This document shows positions 10,499 to 22,811 of a DNA stretch of 64,000 nt, in pieces. The DNA comes from Gavia stellata (Eukaryota > Chordata > Aves > Gaviiformes > Gaviidae). The DNA is taken from positions 12,103,001-12,167,000 of the forward strand of contig NC_082637.1 in assembly GCF_030936135.1 (NCBI RefSeq), in the 5' to 3' direction. The translations under genes were made by a program, and so were the position numbers. The notes under the pieces are model-generated. The model was not told the DNA's origin. It saw only the letters and a program-made list of their open reading frames with translations, and did no database searches. Position 1 is the first letter of the stretch. Every line of letters starts with the position of its first letter.

Positions 10499-12023
10499 GT
10501 GGGGAGCGGTGCCTTTGCCCTGGTCCTCACCCTGGCCCTGGTGGGGTGCGTCACACCTGCGGAGAGGAAGGTACGGGACGGGTGGTAATGGGAATGTGGC
10601 GCTGGCACCCTGCTAGACCCCAAAGGCTGCTGCTGGGGCTGCAGTGCTCAGCAGGGAGCCAGGGCCAGGCTGCCGGAACTGGTGGGACCAGCACTGTGCA
10701 GTGCTGAGGGAAGCAGTGGAGAGGCTGGGAGGGAGGGACCGCTTCTACAAGGATGCTCCTCACTGTGGGAATCCGTCCGGAGACAGGCAAACAGATCCAT
10801 GCCCCAGAGAAACTCCATTTCCCACCAGGCAAGCAGGGAAAGCAGCGCACCCTCCACTTTAGCATGGGGAGGACCCGCACTCCCCTGGGTGGCGGCAGCA
10901 AACAACCCAGAGCAGCAGTTGGGTCGTGCCGAGGTGGCGATGCCAGTGGCACCAGCTTCAGACAGGGTCCATGGCACGTCACCCAGTGCTGCAGGCATCC
11001 CCGGGCAGAGCCAGGGTGGTGGGGTGGGAGCAGGATGCCCCCCCTGACTGGCCAAGCACCCCAAGACACAGCACTGGTCTTGCAGTGCCTCCTCTCCGGG
11101 TCCTGGCGTAGTGACACTGGCTGCCGGATGGTCGTGTCTGTCCTCAGCAAGGACGGCAGCTTCTCGGGTTCCTACCTGCTGGGTCCTGCCGACAGTGACT
11201 CCAAAATCCTCACCTCACCACTGGAGGGGTCCCAGCAGGATGCGGGGCTGGTCCCGCAGCCCACCTTCTCCTTCACCGTGTGGTGGAGGCTCCGAGGTAG
11301 GCAGGAGGGGGCCATCACCCTGCAGCGGGGATGCCAGTGGGATGCAGGGGGGTGGCTTCATGCCTTGCCTCCCCAACTCACGCCACCTCGGACCCTTCCA
11401 GACCCGGAGACAGCCCGGACGACTGCCTTCCTGGGCCAGTGCTACGTGGGCACTAATGGGGGGGAGACCCTGCATGCCCTGTGGCTCCTGCGAGAGGCGG
11501 CCAACAGCCCCGCTGAGGACTGGAAAGCCACCCGGTGAGCGCTGGGTCCCGGCCACTGCTCTGCCAGGCTTTCCTGCACCCCAGGCTGGAGAAGGGAGAA
11601 ACCCCACGGGGTGAGGCATGGCAGGACCAGGAGGGTGAAATGGGTTTGTCACTGGTGACGAGCAGGGGCTAAGGAGCATCCCTGTGACCTGGCCAGCCCC
11701 TGCATCCCAGGTGTGCCCCAGGGTGGATGACCCCAGGATGGAGTCTGACCCCAGCTGGACCCCCCCTGGGACTCTCCTTGCACTCTCCTCAGCAGGAAGA
11801 GAGCAGGACACGATGCCAGCACCTGGTGCAGCCTCTGCTACAGGGTGTTGGAGCCTGGGGCATCCCACTCAGCACACAGCGAGGCAGCGGGGAACACAGT
11901 GCCACCTCTTGAGTTTCCCCTCTGTACCCTCCACCACAGCATAGGTGGCCCTGGCTGGGTGAACCACAGTGATTTAGGGTTTCCTGCAGGATTGGCACCA
12001 GCATTTTCACCCGGATAAAATAA
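10499..12023 (+). CDS. Divergent avidin-like gene 3, ATG replaced by GTG
   Basis: Same four-exon design as gene 2: 10499-10570, 11086-11296, 11402-11534 and 11990-12023, phases 0, 1 and 2, with clean splice sites and no in-frame stop. Where gene 2 has GCCATGG this gene has GCCGTGG. The first in-frame ATG is at 11128, inside barrel strand 1, and would drop the signal peptide. On chicken avidin numbering N12 is Ser, S16 is Cys, T35 is Leu, F72 is Leu, S73 is Arg and N118 is Ser; Y33, W97 and W110 remain. The loop between exons 2 and 3 is about four residues longer. Biotin affinity is probably weak or absent (inference). It could start at GTG, be a recent pseudogene, or be a paralogue with another ligand. 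Confidence 0.7.
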
Positions 12024-12188
12024 CAGCAAGTGGGGAAATCCAGGATGCCCAGGACCACAAGGAGACGGTGCTCCCCCCCGCCAGGCTCTGCCTGCACTGA
12101 CATGCTGCATTTCAGCAGCTCTCAGCCCACAGGGTCATGCTTTCCCAGGCAAGTTCAGCCCAGCATGAAGACTGGGCACCAGGTGCAA

Positions 12189-12194
12189 AATAAA
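12189..12194 (+). terminator. Polyadenylation signal of avidin-like gene 3
   Basis: AATAAA lies 166 bases after the stop codon, followed by a T/G-rich stretch, so this gene's 3' end is intact. Confidence 0.7.
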
Positions 12195-12199
12195 GGGTT

Positions 12200-15100
12200 T
12201 CTGTGGGGATGCAGGGCTTGGCTCTGGTTTCTACCCTGCCTCGAATTCGTGGGGTTTGTCTTGCCCCGCCGCCACCCTCCCACAGGGAGGCTTTGTGCAG
12301 CATCTACAAGGGCAGCAGGGTCCCTGGGGATGGGGGCTGTCCCATGTCCCCTCCATGGCAGTGTGCAGCAGTGCTGCGCCTGCAAACCTGCCACTGTGCT
12401 GTGAGTAACTTGTCCCTCGGGGTCCCTCCCAAATGTCCCCAGGGGTGCAGGGCAAACCGGGCTGTGACCAGGCAGCGGGATGAGGCACAGCCTCAGTGGG
12501 ATGCCGTGGGCAGCACGTCCCAGGGCTGCAGGGCAGGGTCCAGGCAGAGCCTTCCTCTTGCGAGGAAGTTTCTCAGGCACCCGAATGCACGCAGAGGCTG
12601 CAAATGGCTTTTGCAGAACCGGCAGCCTCCCATTCCCAGCCCCGGCGGATGCGCTGCGGCGGCTGGCTGCCAACCGCCCAGGGGTGGGGAAAGCTCCCAA
12701 ACAGCCCATCCTGAGAGAGACCCCTCTATGCGGCCGTGTCCCCCGAGCAATGCACACGGAGGGGGTCTCCAGCCAAGCGCCTGCTGTGCTGCATGTGGCC
12801 AGGGAAAGGGAAGAGAGAAAGGACACATCTGGCACTGGCTGTTTTTTTTCGGGGCATCTCAGCCTGACCTCTCTGCTCTCTGCCTCAGAAATGTAGCCAA
12901 AGCAATCCCAACACAACCGGCTCCCTTGGGGCTTCAGCAGCCCCAGGGCTGAGGTGCCTGGTTTCGGGAGCTGAGGGAAGGCGGTGGCTCCATCGCTGTA
13001 TTTCCAGCCGCTTTTTTAACCGGGCACTCAGTTTTCTGCTGTTTTTTCTGTTTACACCAATAACCAGTAGCTGGTGCTAGTGGATAAAAATAGGATGGAC
13101 GCTGACACAGAGTTTATGTTTCCCTTGAGAAGGAGGGTATGTCTTATTTCTGCTACTGACTGAAATTCCCACCTCTCTGAGAAACCCTGATTCCTTTAAA
13201 AAAAAAGGAAAATCTGATTCCTTTAAAGCCGTGAGCAGGAGGTGTTTTGTACCAGCCACACAGCCCAGGCCCTCCATGGCAATAGGAGGCAAATTTCATT
13301 TCATGCTTTCATAACTTTCAGTATGTCACTACTGTGGAAAGGAGATGGCACTACCAACGCTCAGGCACCACCAAGCAAAAAAGAGAGGGTTTCCATTCGA
13401 TAACACCCATACGTGACTTGCCAAGGGCTGAGCAGAATATTTTGCTCTGAAAGGCTCATGTTTCTGGTTTGTCGGCGTGCTCCCACGATGCTGACACGGG
13501 CACCTGCCGGACCATGCGTGGGATACGGGTTGACCTTGGGAATAACATGGCAGGGAGGGCAAGCAGCGGCCATAACACCGACCTAAGCCAGAGTGCAGGG
13601 CCGTGTGTGCGTGCAAGCAGCGCTGATGCACACACAGCCTGCACTCTGATCCCTGCAGCGTGCAAGGGAAATAGGTGTCACGGAGGGTCTGTAGCAAGGA
13701 GGAGGAGGAGGGTGGCAGAAATACCAGGCTCCTCCTGTTTCTGCGCCTGATGGAAACAAGGTACGAGTCTCCTTGGCCAAAGGACTCATTCTGGGCATTT
13801 TTATCATCGCTGCCCTTTAACCCAAGGCACGACGCCCGGGCTGGGCTTCCTTCCTCTTGCCAGCTCCAAGCTGACCGCTGTGGGACCGGCACAAGAACAC
13901 AGAAAGCAATGAAAAATAGCAGCCCCGGGGCAGCACAGGCTGAGACCATGGAGCAACCGTCCCGAAAACCTCCCAGTGCAATCTCTTTCCCAGTGCAGTA
14001 CAGGGACAAGCTCTGGGCTTTGCGATATCCCAGCCTCTGCCGCAAGGTTTCCGCATGGAAGGGCTGCGCCGGCTGGTGCAGGCAGCACCTGGCAGCAGAA
14101 GTGTGTTTTTGGCTGCATTTGATGAGGAGCCCGCTGCGCTCGCCTGGCTCCCTGCCTGCTCTCCCACAGTGATCTCCCGTCCTGACATTTGGCCAAGCAA
14201 GCCAGACTGCTGTGGAGAACAGTGCTGACCCCATCACCCCTGGCCAAACACCGGCTTGGTGGCCGCTTCCTGCTTTGCTGGCAACACCATCGCGTTTTAT
14301 TTCGGATGACTCATACAATATCGATTAGTGCTGGGCCAGGGACTCCAGGTGACATCAGTGGTATTATACACCTCAGCCTTGAACTGCAAAACATGAAACG
14401 GAAGCGAGGACAGGGTCCTAGACCTTCCTGCCACTGTGAAAGGCTCCGGGGAAAAAGGTCCGGTCATTCCCTGGAAGTGCTCGTGGGCTGCCTGCACCGG
14501 CCAGAGCAGAGCTGTGACCCGACCCTCTTAGGAGCATGCTGCTGCCCATCCTGAGGCAGGGCCCGTGGAGGACCACCCCTTGGCTGTCTCTCCTCCTTGG
14601 ACAGAGACACAGTGTTCAATTTTATCTCTCGTTCGCCTGCACAAGCACCCTTTGCTTCCCAGGTGGGTTGCAAGCACAGTGCTGCCTGCACCCGTCGCCT
14701 CGCTGGGCTCCCACACCCCCAAACCCCATGCTGGGCTCCACAGCCTGAGCTCAGGGTCTGCTAGTGCCTCCCGGGGACCCAGTGATCCCAACCAAACCCA
14801 GAGCCCAGCCCCGATTTAGCAACCACCGAAGCAGGCAGGGCCCTTCCTGCGGCCCCCGGTTGAGGGGACAGGGCTGTTGCACCACCCTGGCTCTGCTCTG
14901 CTTCCTGCGATTGTGCAGCTCCCTGTTACGACAGCAGCAGTGGAGGCAGACAGTGTCTCCTCACACTTCCTACCAGGCAAGCTGCTTGCTTCCGCAGCGC
15001 CGGTGGCTTGGGTGCGTGCACGTCAAACATGGGCGCTGGGTGCTCCCAACATCCACTTGTCTCCAAAAGTGGTTCAGGAGTGTTTTCACACCCTTGAAGG

Positions 15101-15330
15101 GGGGTGAGAACTGATCAACTGCCCTGCAAATTTGTGCCGTGCCTCAACAAGCTCCTCTGCACAGCCGCAGCCACAGGAAGGGAAGGCAGCACGTGTTCCC
15201 CTTCGTTAGCCTGCGAGTGATCACCCCGCAGCCTCCCTTGGGTTCCTCCCACCACACTCCCAGCCCCTGGCGCAGCCCCAAGCCTCCACCCAGCAGTCCA
15301 GCCCTTCACTGAAATGACCACAGAGGGGAC
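12200..15330. other. Gene-poor spacer between the avidin cluster and CREB3
   Basis: I find no exon series, RNA gene or clear repeat. Long open frames on the - strand, the longest near 13329-14318, have no recognisable domain and follow base composition. Distal enhancers could lie here, but nothing points to one. Confidence 0.45.
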
Positions 15331-15348
15331 AGTCACACACGGTTAGTA

Positions 15349-15354
15349 TTTATT
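15349..15354 (-). terminator. CREB3: Candidate polyadenylation signal of CREB3
   Basis: AATAAA on the - strand, about 1.15 kb past the CREB3 stop codon. It is the first canonical signal I can see downstream on that strand. If used, the 3' untranslated region contains an antisense CR1 tail. Confidence 0.4.
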
Positions 15355-15390
15355 TACACGTTATTAATAAGGAAATTATTATTATCCTGA

Positions 15391-15486
15391 TGTAGTTGAA
15401 GATGTCCCTGCTCATTGCAGGGGGGTTGGACTAGACGACCTTTAAAAGGTCCCTTCCAACCCAAACCATTCTATATGATTCTACGA
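15391..15486 (+). mobile_element. CR1 LINE, 3' end fragment
   Basis: The typical avian CR1 terminus is present: a GTTGGACTAGA block, CCTTTAAAAGGTCCCTTCC, then AACCCAAACCATTCTATATG and the ATTCTA tail repeats. It is 5'-truncated, as most CR1 copies are. It lies antisense inside the presumed CREB3 3' untranslated region. Confidence 0.93.
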
Positions 15487-16498
15487 GATGTTCTGAAGTA
15501 GGATGAGGAGAGATGCTCATCAACAGGTACCACTAAGCTACATCCCAGGAAAGACACTGCTCACCAGCTCAAGGTGTTTCTGCTCAGCCCTGGGGAGCAA
15601 CCACAGGCAGCTGACTGCATGACCGGCCAGTGCAGCAAAGCTCAGGCACACAAGGGCACAGCTCTGAAACAGTCCTGTGGCCAGGAAAGCCTTCAGAAGA
15701 GCATGCAAATCTGCTGCTCTCTGCTCCACACCACCTCAGCAGTCGAGTTCGAAGCATGCCTTCTCCCCGAGGCCCAGAAGCCCCGCTCCCAGGACTGTGG
15801 GAGATGAAAGTCTCAGCCCCTACAAAAGGGAAACAGCACACACGGCTCGGGAAGGACTCCACATCATTACCTTCTCTAGTGAGGCCAGGAGCTGTGCCCA
15901 TGGCTCAAAAGCTAGCAGGAACAGGAGACACGCAGGGTCTGTCACAATGGTAGGACCACTCCCTGTGAGGACACTGAAGGTCAGCTCGCTATCTCACACC
16001 TAGAAATCAGGCAACACTGCAGGATTAAGGACAAGGGACAGATGCTTGCGGCCACCAGACATGGTAAGAAGTGCAGGACCCAGCCTGTTCACCTCCACCT
16101 GGGCAGGGAAGAAGCAGGGCAGCGGCCTCCATCACCAACTGCATCCAGTCAGACCATGTACGGGCACCTCAGGCCCGACCGCCTTCACCCTCCATGCCAC
16201 AGCCCATCCCTGCGAGCCACGGGACGCACCCTGGGCTGCAGGCCACGTCAGCAGCCGTAGCAAAGCTCCCAGTTTCCTACCCCATCTCAGGATGGAGTCC
16301 TGCTATAGATATACAAAGCAAAGTGTCAGAACAGATCAACTATAAAACTATCCCTCCCCAGTAAACCCTCTGAGCTGCCAGCAATCGGGAGAGTGGTCAG
16401 AAGATTCTGCTTTGATAGATTATTTGTTAATGCAGCTCTGTTTGTCCCTGCCTGGCAGGGTGCCCAGCATCACCCCCCGAGGCAGGAGGCAGTGGTGG

Positions 16499-19400
16499 TC
16501 ACATCTCATCAGCATGGTGCAGCTCGATGACAACTGTGGCAGAGCGTTCCACCAACTCCTGCCTCTCAGCTTGCCACGCCACCGCTGCCTGCAGAGGGTT
16601 GCTCTGCGAGCGCTGCTCCTGAGGCTGGGAAGGGCTCAGCTCGGAACCGGCTGCCACTGGAGGGTCAGAGGATGAGTTGCTGTTGAAAGAAGATCTGGGA
16701 TTCGGGTTGGGTGGGCTGTGCCCCTCTTCCTGTGATTGATTGAGGCTGCCTGACAGCGAGGGGTCCTCAGGCTCTGGGCTGAACCCCTCCAGCGCAGCGT
16801 CGTCCTGCACATCAGGTGCTACCTCGTTTGGGATCTCGCGGATCTGCCGTGACAGCACTGCAAGAGAGGTAGAGCCAGCCCTGTCATTCCCAGCTTCTCA
16901 CTGTCCTGCTCTGAGCGCAGGCCACTACGGAGCCCACGAGAGGGGAACAAACTGTTCAACTAGGGCTGCCTCCTCCCAGGGGAGGCGGGGAGCGGATGCT
17001 GCACAGCTGCCAGACACAAGCACAGCTTGTGCTCCAAAAGGGACCGGATCCCTCCAGTTCTTGTACCGCCCCTGGCCCAGGGCCCTGCCCCCAGGCAGGA
17101 CTCTGCAACAGGGTTGAGGAAGAGTCCAGAGCTGGGGCAAGACAGCAAAGCCAAACCTCGTGGTCACCCTAGGCAAGGGGCTGCTGGGTTGGAGGCACCC
17201 CAGATTTCAGGCTGTCTCTGAGGAAGATGCTCTGCCCTGGAGGGCAGTGCTTCACTTGCAGCCATGCCTCAGCCCCCCAGCACTCACCTCTGAGCTCCGG
17301 CTGTGGCTCTCTGCTCCCAAATGAGCAGATGCTGGGGGAGAGAATGAGGCAGAAGGACAGAACCATGACCTGGAAACAGAAAGATCAGCAGAGACCTCAG
17401 CAAAGGACATGGATAGGCATCGTTAGCCGCAATAAACACCTCTCTCCCAAACTTAGAAGGGCAGCAGAGACCCCTCACAGACACTGGGGCTGAAGCCACT
17501 CACCATGACGCGGGTTTTTCCTGTGGTAGTTATGGCGGTGTACTGTCTCACCAAGGCCTGCAGTTTCTGCAACTGCTCGAGCAGTGACCTGCAGGACAGC
17601 AGGCAACGCAGGTTAATGCAGCGGCTGAATCAAGAGCTGCATGCTCCCCTTCTCCCCCCTTTGCAGCCAAGGACAGGCCACAATCCCAAGAAGAGGAACA
17701 AGCCTTCCCCACCACATCTCCTGCCACGTCCAACAACAAGAACTCACGTGTTCTGCTGCTGGAGCTGCTGCACCTTCTTCTCCAGCTCGTGGTTCTGAGC
17801 TGTGCAGGCTGCCACCCTGCCCAGGAAAGACGAACAGCACGGGGGAAAAACAGAGAGGTTTTTTCAGTCAGCAGCAAGGACTTCACCAGAGTCTCTCTTC
17901 AGGTAATCAGCCACCACCTCTGGGTGGCTGGGGCAGATAAAACTGCTCTTGGGGTCTGCCCAGCACCACCTGGAGCAAAGCCCAGAGAGCGACAGCTCAC
18001 ACCAGGTTTGGGGAGGGGTGAGCCCTGCCCAGTCCCACAGAGAAGCACCAGACTAATCCCTAAGGATGCTCACTCCTAGGAGCACACCAGCCCTGCAGAT
18101 CCATGATGTCAGGCTATATTGCAAACTAGCTTGACCTGGAGAACGTGCTGGATCTGGCAGGCCAGCCCCTGGCTTGAGCAGAGCAAGCTCTGAGCCATCT
18201 CCAAGAGTAAGAGAGCAGGGCAGGCTATACCCCAAGCTTCTGAGCACCCTGAGAAGAGCTGCTGCCACACAGGGCCAGCCTCACTTTCTGCCCAGGGCGG
18301 CAAGACCCCAGCAGCGGCACAGCACAGCTGCTTGTGACCGGTACCCCCTGCTCCAGACCCCTGCAATGTGGTAAGCACAACTACCACCATTTTATGAGGG
18401 GAGCAGCAATTCTGTGACCGAGCGGGTCACATATTTGTTCCCGTCCCCTCATTATCAGGCCCTGAAGGTCCTGTGCACCAAGTAGGCAAACCAAACAGAT
18501 TTCTTCTTCCCCTTCCTACTGGCCTCAAGGCTCTGGGCACCAGGCCGGTTACTCCCTTCCTTACTGGCCTTGTCCCAGGCACCCGGCCAGCCCGTTGTTG
18601 TTGATGACCCTGCCACAGAGCAGGGAAGTGTAACAGCACACAGAGCACTGTCCATAAAATCAAGCAGTTACAAGTCCTAAGAGGGAAGCTTGACTGGAGC
18701 TGGACAGTGAGACCCAGGACCCCCCCTGGCTAGGGACACCTCCACCTTCATCTGCTTCCTCCCATGACTGAGGGAGTGACTCGTATTCCTTTATATCATT
18801 TTAGAGTGTAGATTATGATCATTACATTGATACAGCAAACCATGTATTAAGATCTGACCCGATCTGCAGAGGGTCCAGGTGATTAGAAATCATACATAAG
18901 TCGTATTAGGATCTAGGTGATTAGAAATTATAAGTTAAGTTGTATTATTAATTCTGTATTACGCTGCTATATTGATTCTGCTTGTAGAAATCCTGTGCCA
19001 TTCTAATCATAAATTCTGTGCTATACTAACCATGATATGTTAAGAAAACAAAGCTTCAACTGAAACTACAATTTAGAGCCATCATGATTCTGCCAAGGAT
19101 CCCTAAAAGAACCTGTCTGTCCCCTCAGTATCGGGTGACACTGCTGTGTGCCCATTACCTGTTTTCCAGGCCATCCACGTAGATCTTCCTCCTGCGACGA
19201 CTATCCTGGGCTGACTGTTTGTTCCGGATCTTCCGACGCACTTTCTTCAGAAGCTGCTCTTCAGCCTGCAAGGGTCACTTCTCGTTAGCAGCAACCCCTG
19301 GGTGTTGCCAATCCAGCTCACACAAACCCTGCATACACCTCAGCACTCAGCCCACGTGCTTTTGTCCTCTGTCCCTCCCACATCAATGAACTGCAGGAGC

Positions 19401-20970
19401 TGCAAGGCAAACTCTGGCCTGCTGATGCGGCCAGAAGCTTCCCCGGTGTAGCAGAAGTGAGGCATACCTAAGGGAGATGAAAAGCACGCAGCTCACAAGC
19501 CACTAGTCAAGCGGGAAAAAATAGGTTGGAGGTACTTGTGGTGTAACTGCCTGTCCTGCAAGTACTCATAAGTGGGGAGACTGACAGCAGCCAGGTCTCA
19601 TTGCTCTTTGTATCTACCTGACTAGCAAAGCAGAGGCTGCTGTGCATGTGGACACCCCCCAGGCCTCGAAAGGAGGAAAAGGACGCCAAGTCCTGCTGCA
19701 TGCTGCCCTGAACACAGCACCTGGACACCAATGCTCTCATCAAGGCACCATCCTGTATTTTCGAACCCCTACTCTGGCTGAAGCATTTGAGTGGTCCAAG
19801 TCTGTTTGGTAGTGACAGGCTGTAGCGGGGACTCACTTTGGTCAGTGGCAGACAGGTTGGTAATGAAACACCTTCTTTCTCCAGCAGCTGCCTCTCCTCC
19901 TCTGTCAGGACCAGCTCTGGGAAGTCCGACTACAAAACCGCAAAAATATGCCCTCTGAGAAGGCAAAGTAAAGGGATTCCACCCCAGGGCAGAGAGGGCA
20001 TGCAGAAAGCACACAGAACCGGCATCAGCTCTCCCAAAGCAGCATCATGCTTTCCTCAGAGAGATCCCTCACAGGAGCTAAGCCAGGAGAGAAGGGGAGA
20101 TGTGAGCAGAAACAAAGCCTGGGGCCCACACGCATGGCAGTCAGTACCTGCACGATGGCTTCAGGCACAAGCTGGGGTCCAGCTTCCACTGCAACAGCAA
20201 TGGGGAAGCTGGAGCTCTCTTCCAGTGCCTTGCTTGGGCCTTCGAAACCCATCCATGTCCCTGGGGAAGGAAAGGAGAGTCAAGCGCTGGGCTTCAGTGA
20301 GGCAGCACCTGACCAGCCAGCTTTGAGTAGCATGAAACCACAATTTTACAGCAGCAGAAAGCCACTAACCTTGGCTGTCTCCATCACTGCCTGGCACCCA
20401 CGCAAAAAAAAAAACAATGCGGGATTGCTTTTCTGCCTGTAGCCAGGACAAAAAGAACCCACACACATCACTTACCAAGGTCAATGGAAACATCTCCTTC
20501 TGCCATGTCAGACCTCACACTTTCCAGCACAGGCGAATTCTGATGGAGGGAATAGTTGTGATCAACCTGCACAATGTCTGAGCGCTGAGGGCTGCCGGCA
20601 AAGCCGCTGCCAGGGCTATGGGACAGATGCTGATCCTCAGAAATGCCGCTGTCACTGTCAGCAGGCGAATAACCCTGCAGTGTGCCCGGTTCATCTTCAA
20701 AGGAGCTCAACAGGGAGCTGATGAAGTCATCCACATCCTTGTCCAGGAGCTGTGGGAAAAAAAGCATTTATTCAGCTGGGAGCCAAACCTCCTGAACCAC
20801 AACCCAGCAGTGATTCCTCTCAAGAAACTCACCTCAGGCTCTGGCAGGTCCCAGTCTTCCATCAGACATTTCTCCTCCCCTGGGATTTCAGGGCAGGGAG
20901 CATCATCCTTTAGGAGGAAGTCAAGCAGGTCCTCATCTGGCAGGACAGCCAGTTCCTCTGGGCACGACAT
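16499..20970 (-). CDS. CREB3: CREB3 (Luman/LZIP), ER-anchored bZIP transcription factor
   Basis: Coding exons on the - strand, in transcript order: 20833-20970, 20476-20749, 20148-20260, 19837-19929, 19159-19265, 17748-17816, 17504-17588, 17288-17369 and 16499-16857. The frame is continuous for 439 residues, longer than human CREB3 (371). The start ATG directly follows a splice acceptor. Landmarks: LDFLL, matching the N-terminal LxxLL motif; DHNY, the HCF-1-binding motif; [13 protein letters not shown] before the bZIP; basic region [17 protein letters not shown] at about 220-236; leucine zipper to about 280; one membrane segment at about 291-310 ([17 protein letters not shown]); then RVLSRQ, fitting site-1 protease. 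In the family, S1P and S2P free the N-terminal factor from the ER or Golgi for nuclear action. The serine- and asparagine-rich luminal tail has NQS and NSS sequons and is poorly conserved. Position head-to-head with TLN1 supports CREB3 over CREB3L genes. Confidence 0.93.
18770..19140 (-). mobile_element. AT-rich, possibly LTR-derived segment in CREB3 intron
   Basis: An abrupt AT-rich island in a GC-rich intron. On the - strand it begins TGTCACCCGATACTG and reaches GATATAAAGG after roughly 340 bases, an LTR-like layout of U3 plus TATA. A motif of the form AGGTGATTAGAAAT occurs twice. I cannot fix its far end, and it may extend to about 18412. No target-site duplication was found. It ends some 20 bases from a CREB3 splice donor. 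Confidence 0.35.
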
Positions 20971-21382
20971 CTGAGCAGGACACCCAAAGTCAGCACAGGC
21001 ACAGGGGGAGACGCCAGCACTCCTTCAAGATGTCCCTCAGCCCCTAAGGACAAAGTCTCCCCATGCAACAGCAACAGCTGCCAGGGCCTTGCCGCAACGA
21101 CCAGCCCATGAGTACTTCCCCAACAAGCCCATTGTACCAGCACTGTTGGCCCCACCACACCAGTTTCCCCACCAGACTACTGGGACCCAGCCATAGGAGC
21201 CATGCTCCACCCAGGATGCAAAAGCTGCAGGAAGGAGAGGGAAAGCAGAAGGGCCCCAGACTTTTTGCTGTGGAGGGCATGCAAGATCCTGCTGTTCCAC
21301 AGAAGCCCAAAGGTGCCGTACTCCCTGTACGCAGCCAGCAGGGCCAGCCTCCTATCGCAGGCGAATTATTAGGAGGAGTCAT

Positions 21383-22156
21383 TGTTGTGGGATTAACTAA
21401 AAGGATTTTATTAATGATTAAACGATGATCAAATGATAATTAATTGACGACTGAATGAAAATGAAATTGTAATCAAATGGTGATTAAGCAATAATTCAAT
21501 GGTAATTAAACATTGCTTTGACAATGATTTAAGTGATGACATAGACAATAATTTAGACAGTGGTCAAGCACTCTACATCTCACCACACTTCTAATAATTA
21601 AGCTATAACTGGATATACGCATATAAAAATGTTGCTAGCGTACAACCCGCTTTTAGGCCGAATGTAAAATGCCACTTACCTCGCTGTAGATATCAGATGC
21701 CGCGTAAAGGGTCTCTCAGCCTCGAGGAATAACCTTGAGAGGTTACCTTCCCCCTGCCCAAGGGAGAGATGCCCGCCGTGCAGCCTGGTGCCGTGCAGGA
21801 TTGCTCAATGGGCTCGGGGAGGCTACAGGTATTTATAGCGTAAAGTGATGCACACGTAGTCAAACCCCGCCTTGGTGTTTGTGCAGTTGTGCAGCTGTGG
21901 CAGTTTTAGTTTTGTCTAGTCCCAGCTTTGGCTGGTGCTGTTATCTCCTGATAAGACATGTCCTCGATTCCTTGGTCCCTGGGAAGATGTGGCTGCACGT
22001 GGTTCTCACGGTTTGCACGGCAGGGCTGGTATCAGTCAGGCCTGCTTGTTGGCGATGCCTGAACCAAAGTGCTGCTCACTCAGCCAGAGTGGGGGCATCC
22101 GTCACGCCTCCCCATTAGCGCCGTTAAGCTTTCACATCTAGCTGGCAGGTGTCACA
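21383..22156 (-). mobile_element. Solo LTR (ERVL-like) in CREB3 intron 1
   Basis: Ends are TGTTGTGGG and GTGTCACA on the + strand, i.e. TGTGACAC...CCACAACA on the - strand. A TATAAA (21832-21837, - strand) lies about 320 bases into it and an AATAAA (21407-21412, - strand) near its end, the expected LTR order. The flanking words GTCAT (21378-21382) and GTCCA (22157-22161) agree at four of five positions, fitting a decayed five-base target duplication. It has no internal viral sequence. It lies in the same orientation as CREB3, between the likely first exon and the start-codon exon. Confidence 0.75.
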
Positions 22157-22811
22157 GTCCAAGAGCCAAAAAAAACCCCACCCAAAAGCAGAAGGCCAGG
22201 GCAGACCCCAGCCACAGGGCTGCTGTGGCAGCTGCCTGGAAGCGGGAAGCTGGTGCGCGGGGCTGCCCTGCCAGATGGCACAGAGGCAGAAAGCAGAGCA
22301 GGGAGAGGAAGGGAGCTGGGCAGAGCCCAGGCAATGCCAGGGCCCGTTGCTTCCACGGACACTGAGGACTTGCTACCTAGGAAGCATGCGCTGGGCAGGC
22401 AGCAAGGGGTGGAGGAGAACAAGAGGGGACAGCAGCCAGTGAGGCAGAAGGAAGGGTGTGTGGCAGGCGCATCCATGACAGCAACCGTTCCCCCGCCTAG
22501 ACACCCACCCGAGGGAAGCCAACAGGCCTCTCACAGCCCCAGCCGTGGGGCCGGCCCTCGGGCAAGCACGGCGTGCCGCTGCCCGGGGCGCAGCTGCAGC
22601 CAGCGCCTCCCCGCCGGGCAGCACAGCCCAAGGCCTGACAGCGCGGCCCCGCGCGGGAGGAGGGTCGCGGCTCCAGGCAGGCCGCCACCACCGGGCCGCC
22701 CCGCGGGTGGCAGCCGCCGGCCACGTCGCAGAGCCCCCCGGCCCCGCCTGGGGCGAGGGGCGGTCCCGCCGTCCCGGACCCCCGGCCCCCTCATCCCGCC
22801 CCGCCCCTCAC

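Noticed and set aside
13329-14318. 329-residue open frame on the - strand in the avidin-CREB3 spacer
   Set aside because: No recognisable motif, no promoter or poly(A) signal that I can see, and low-complexity-free but unfamiliar sequence. Probably chance.
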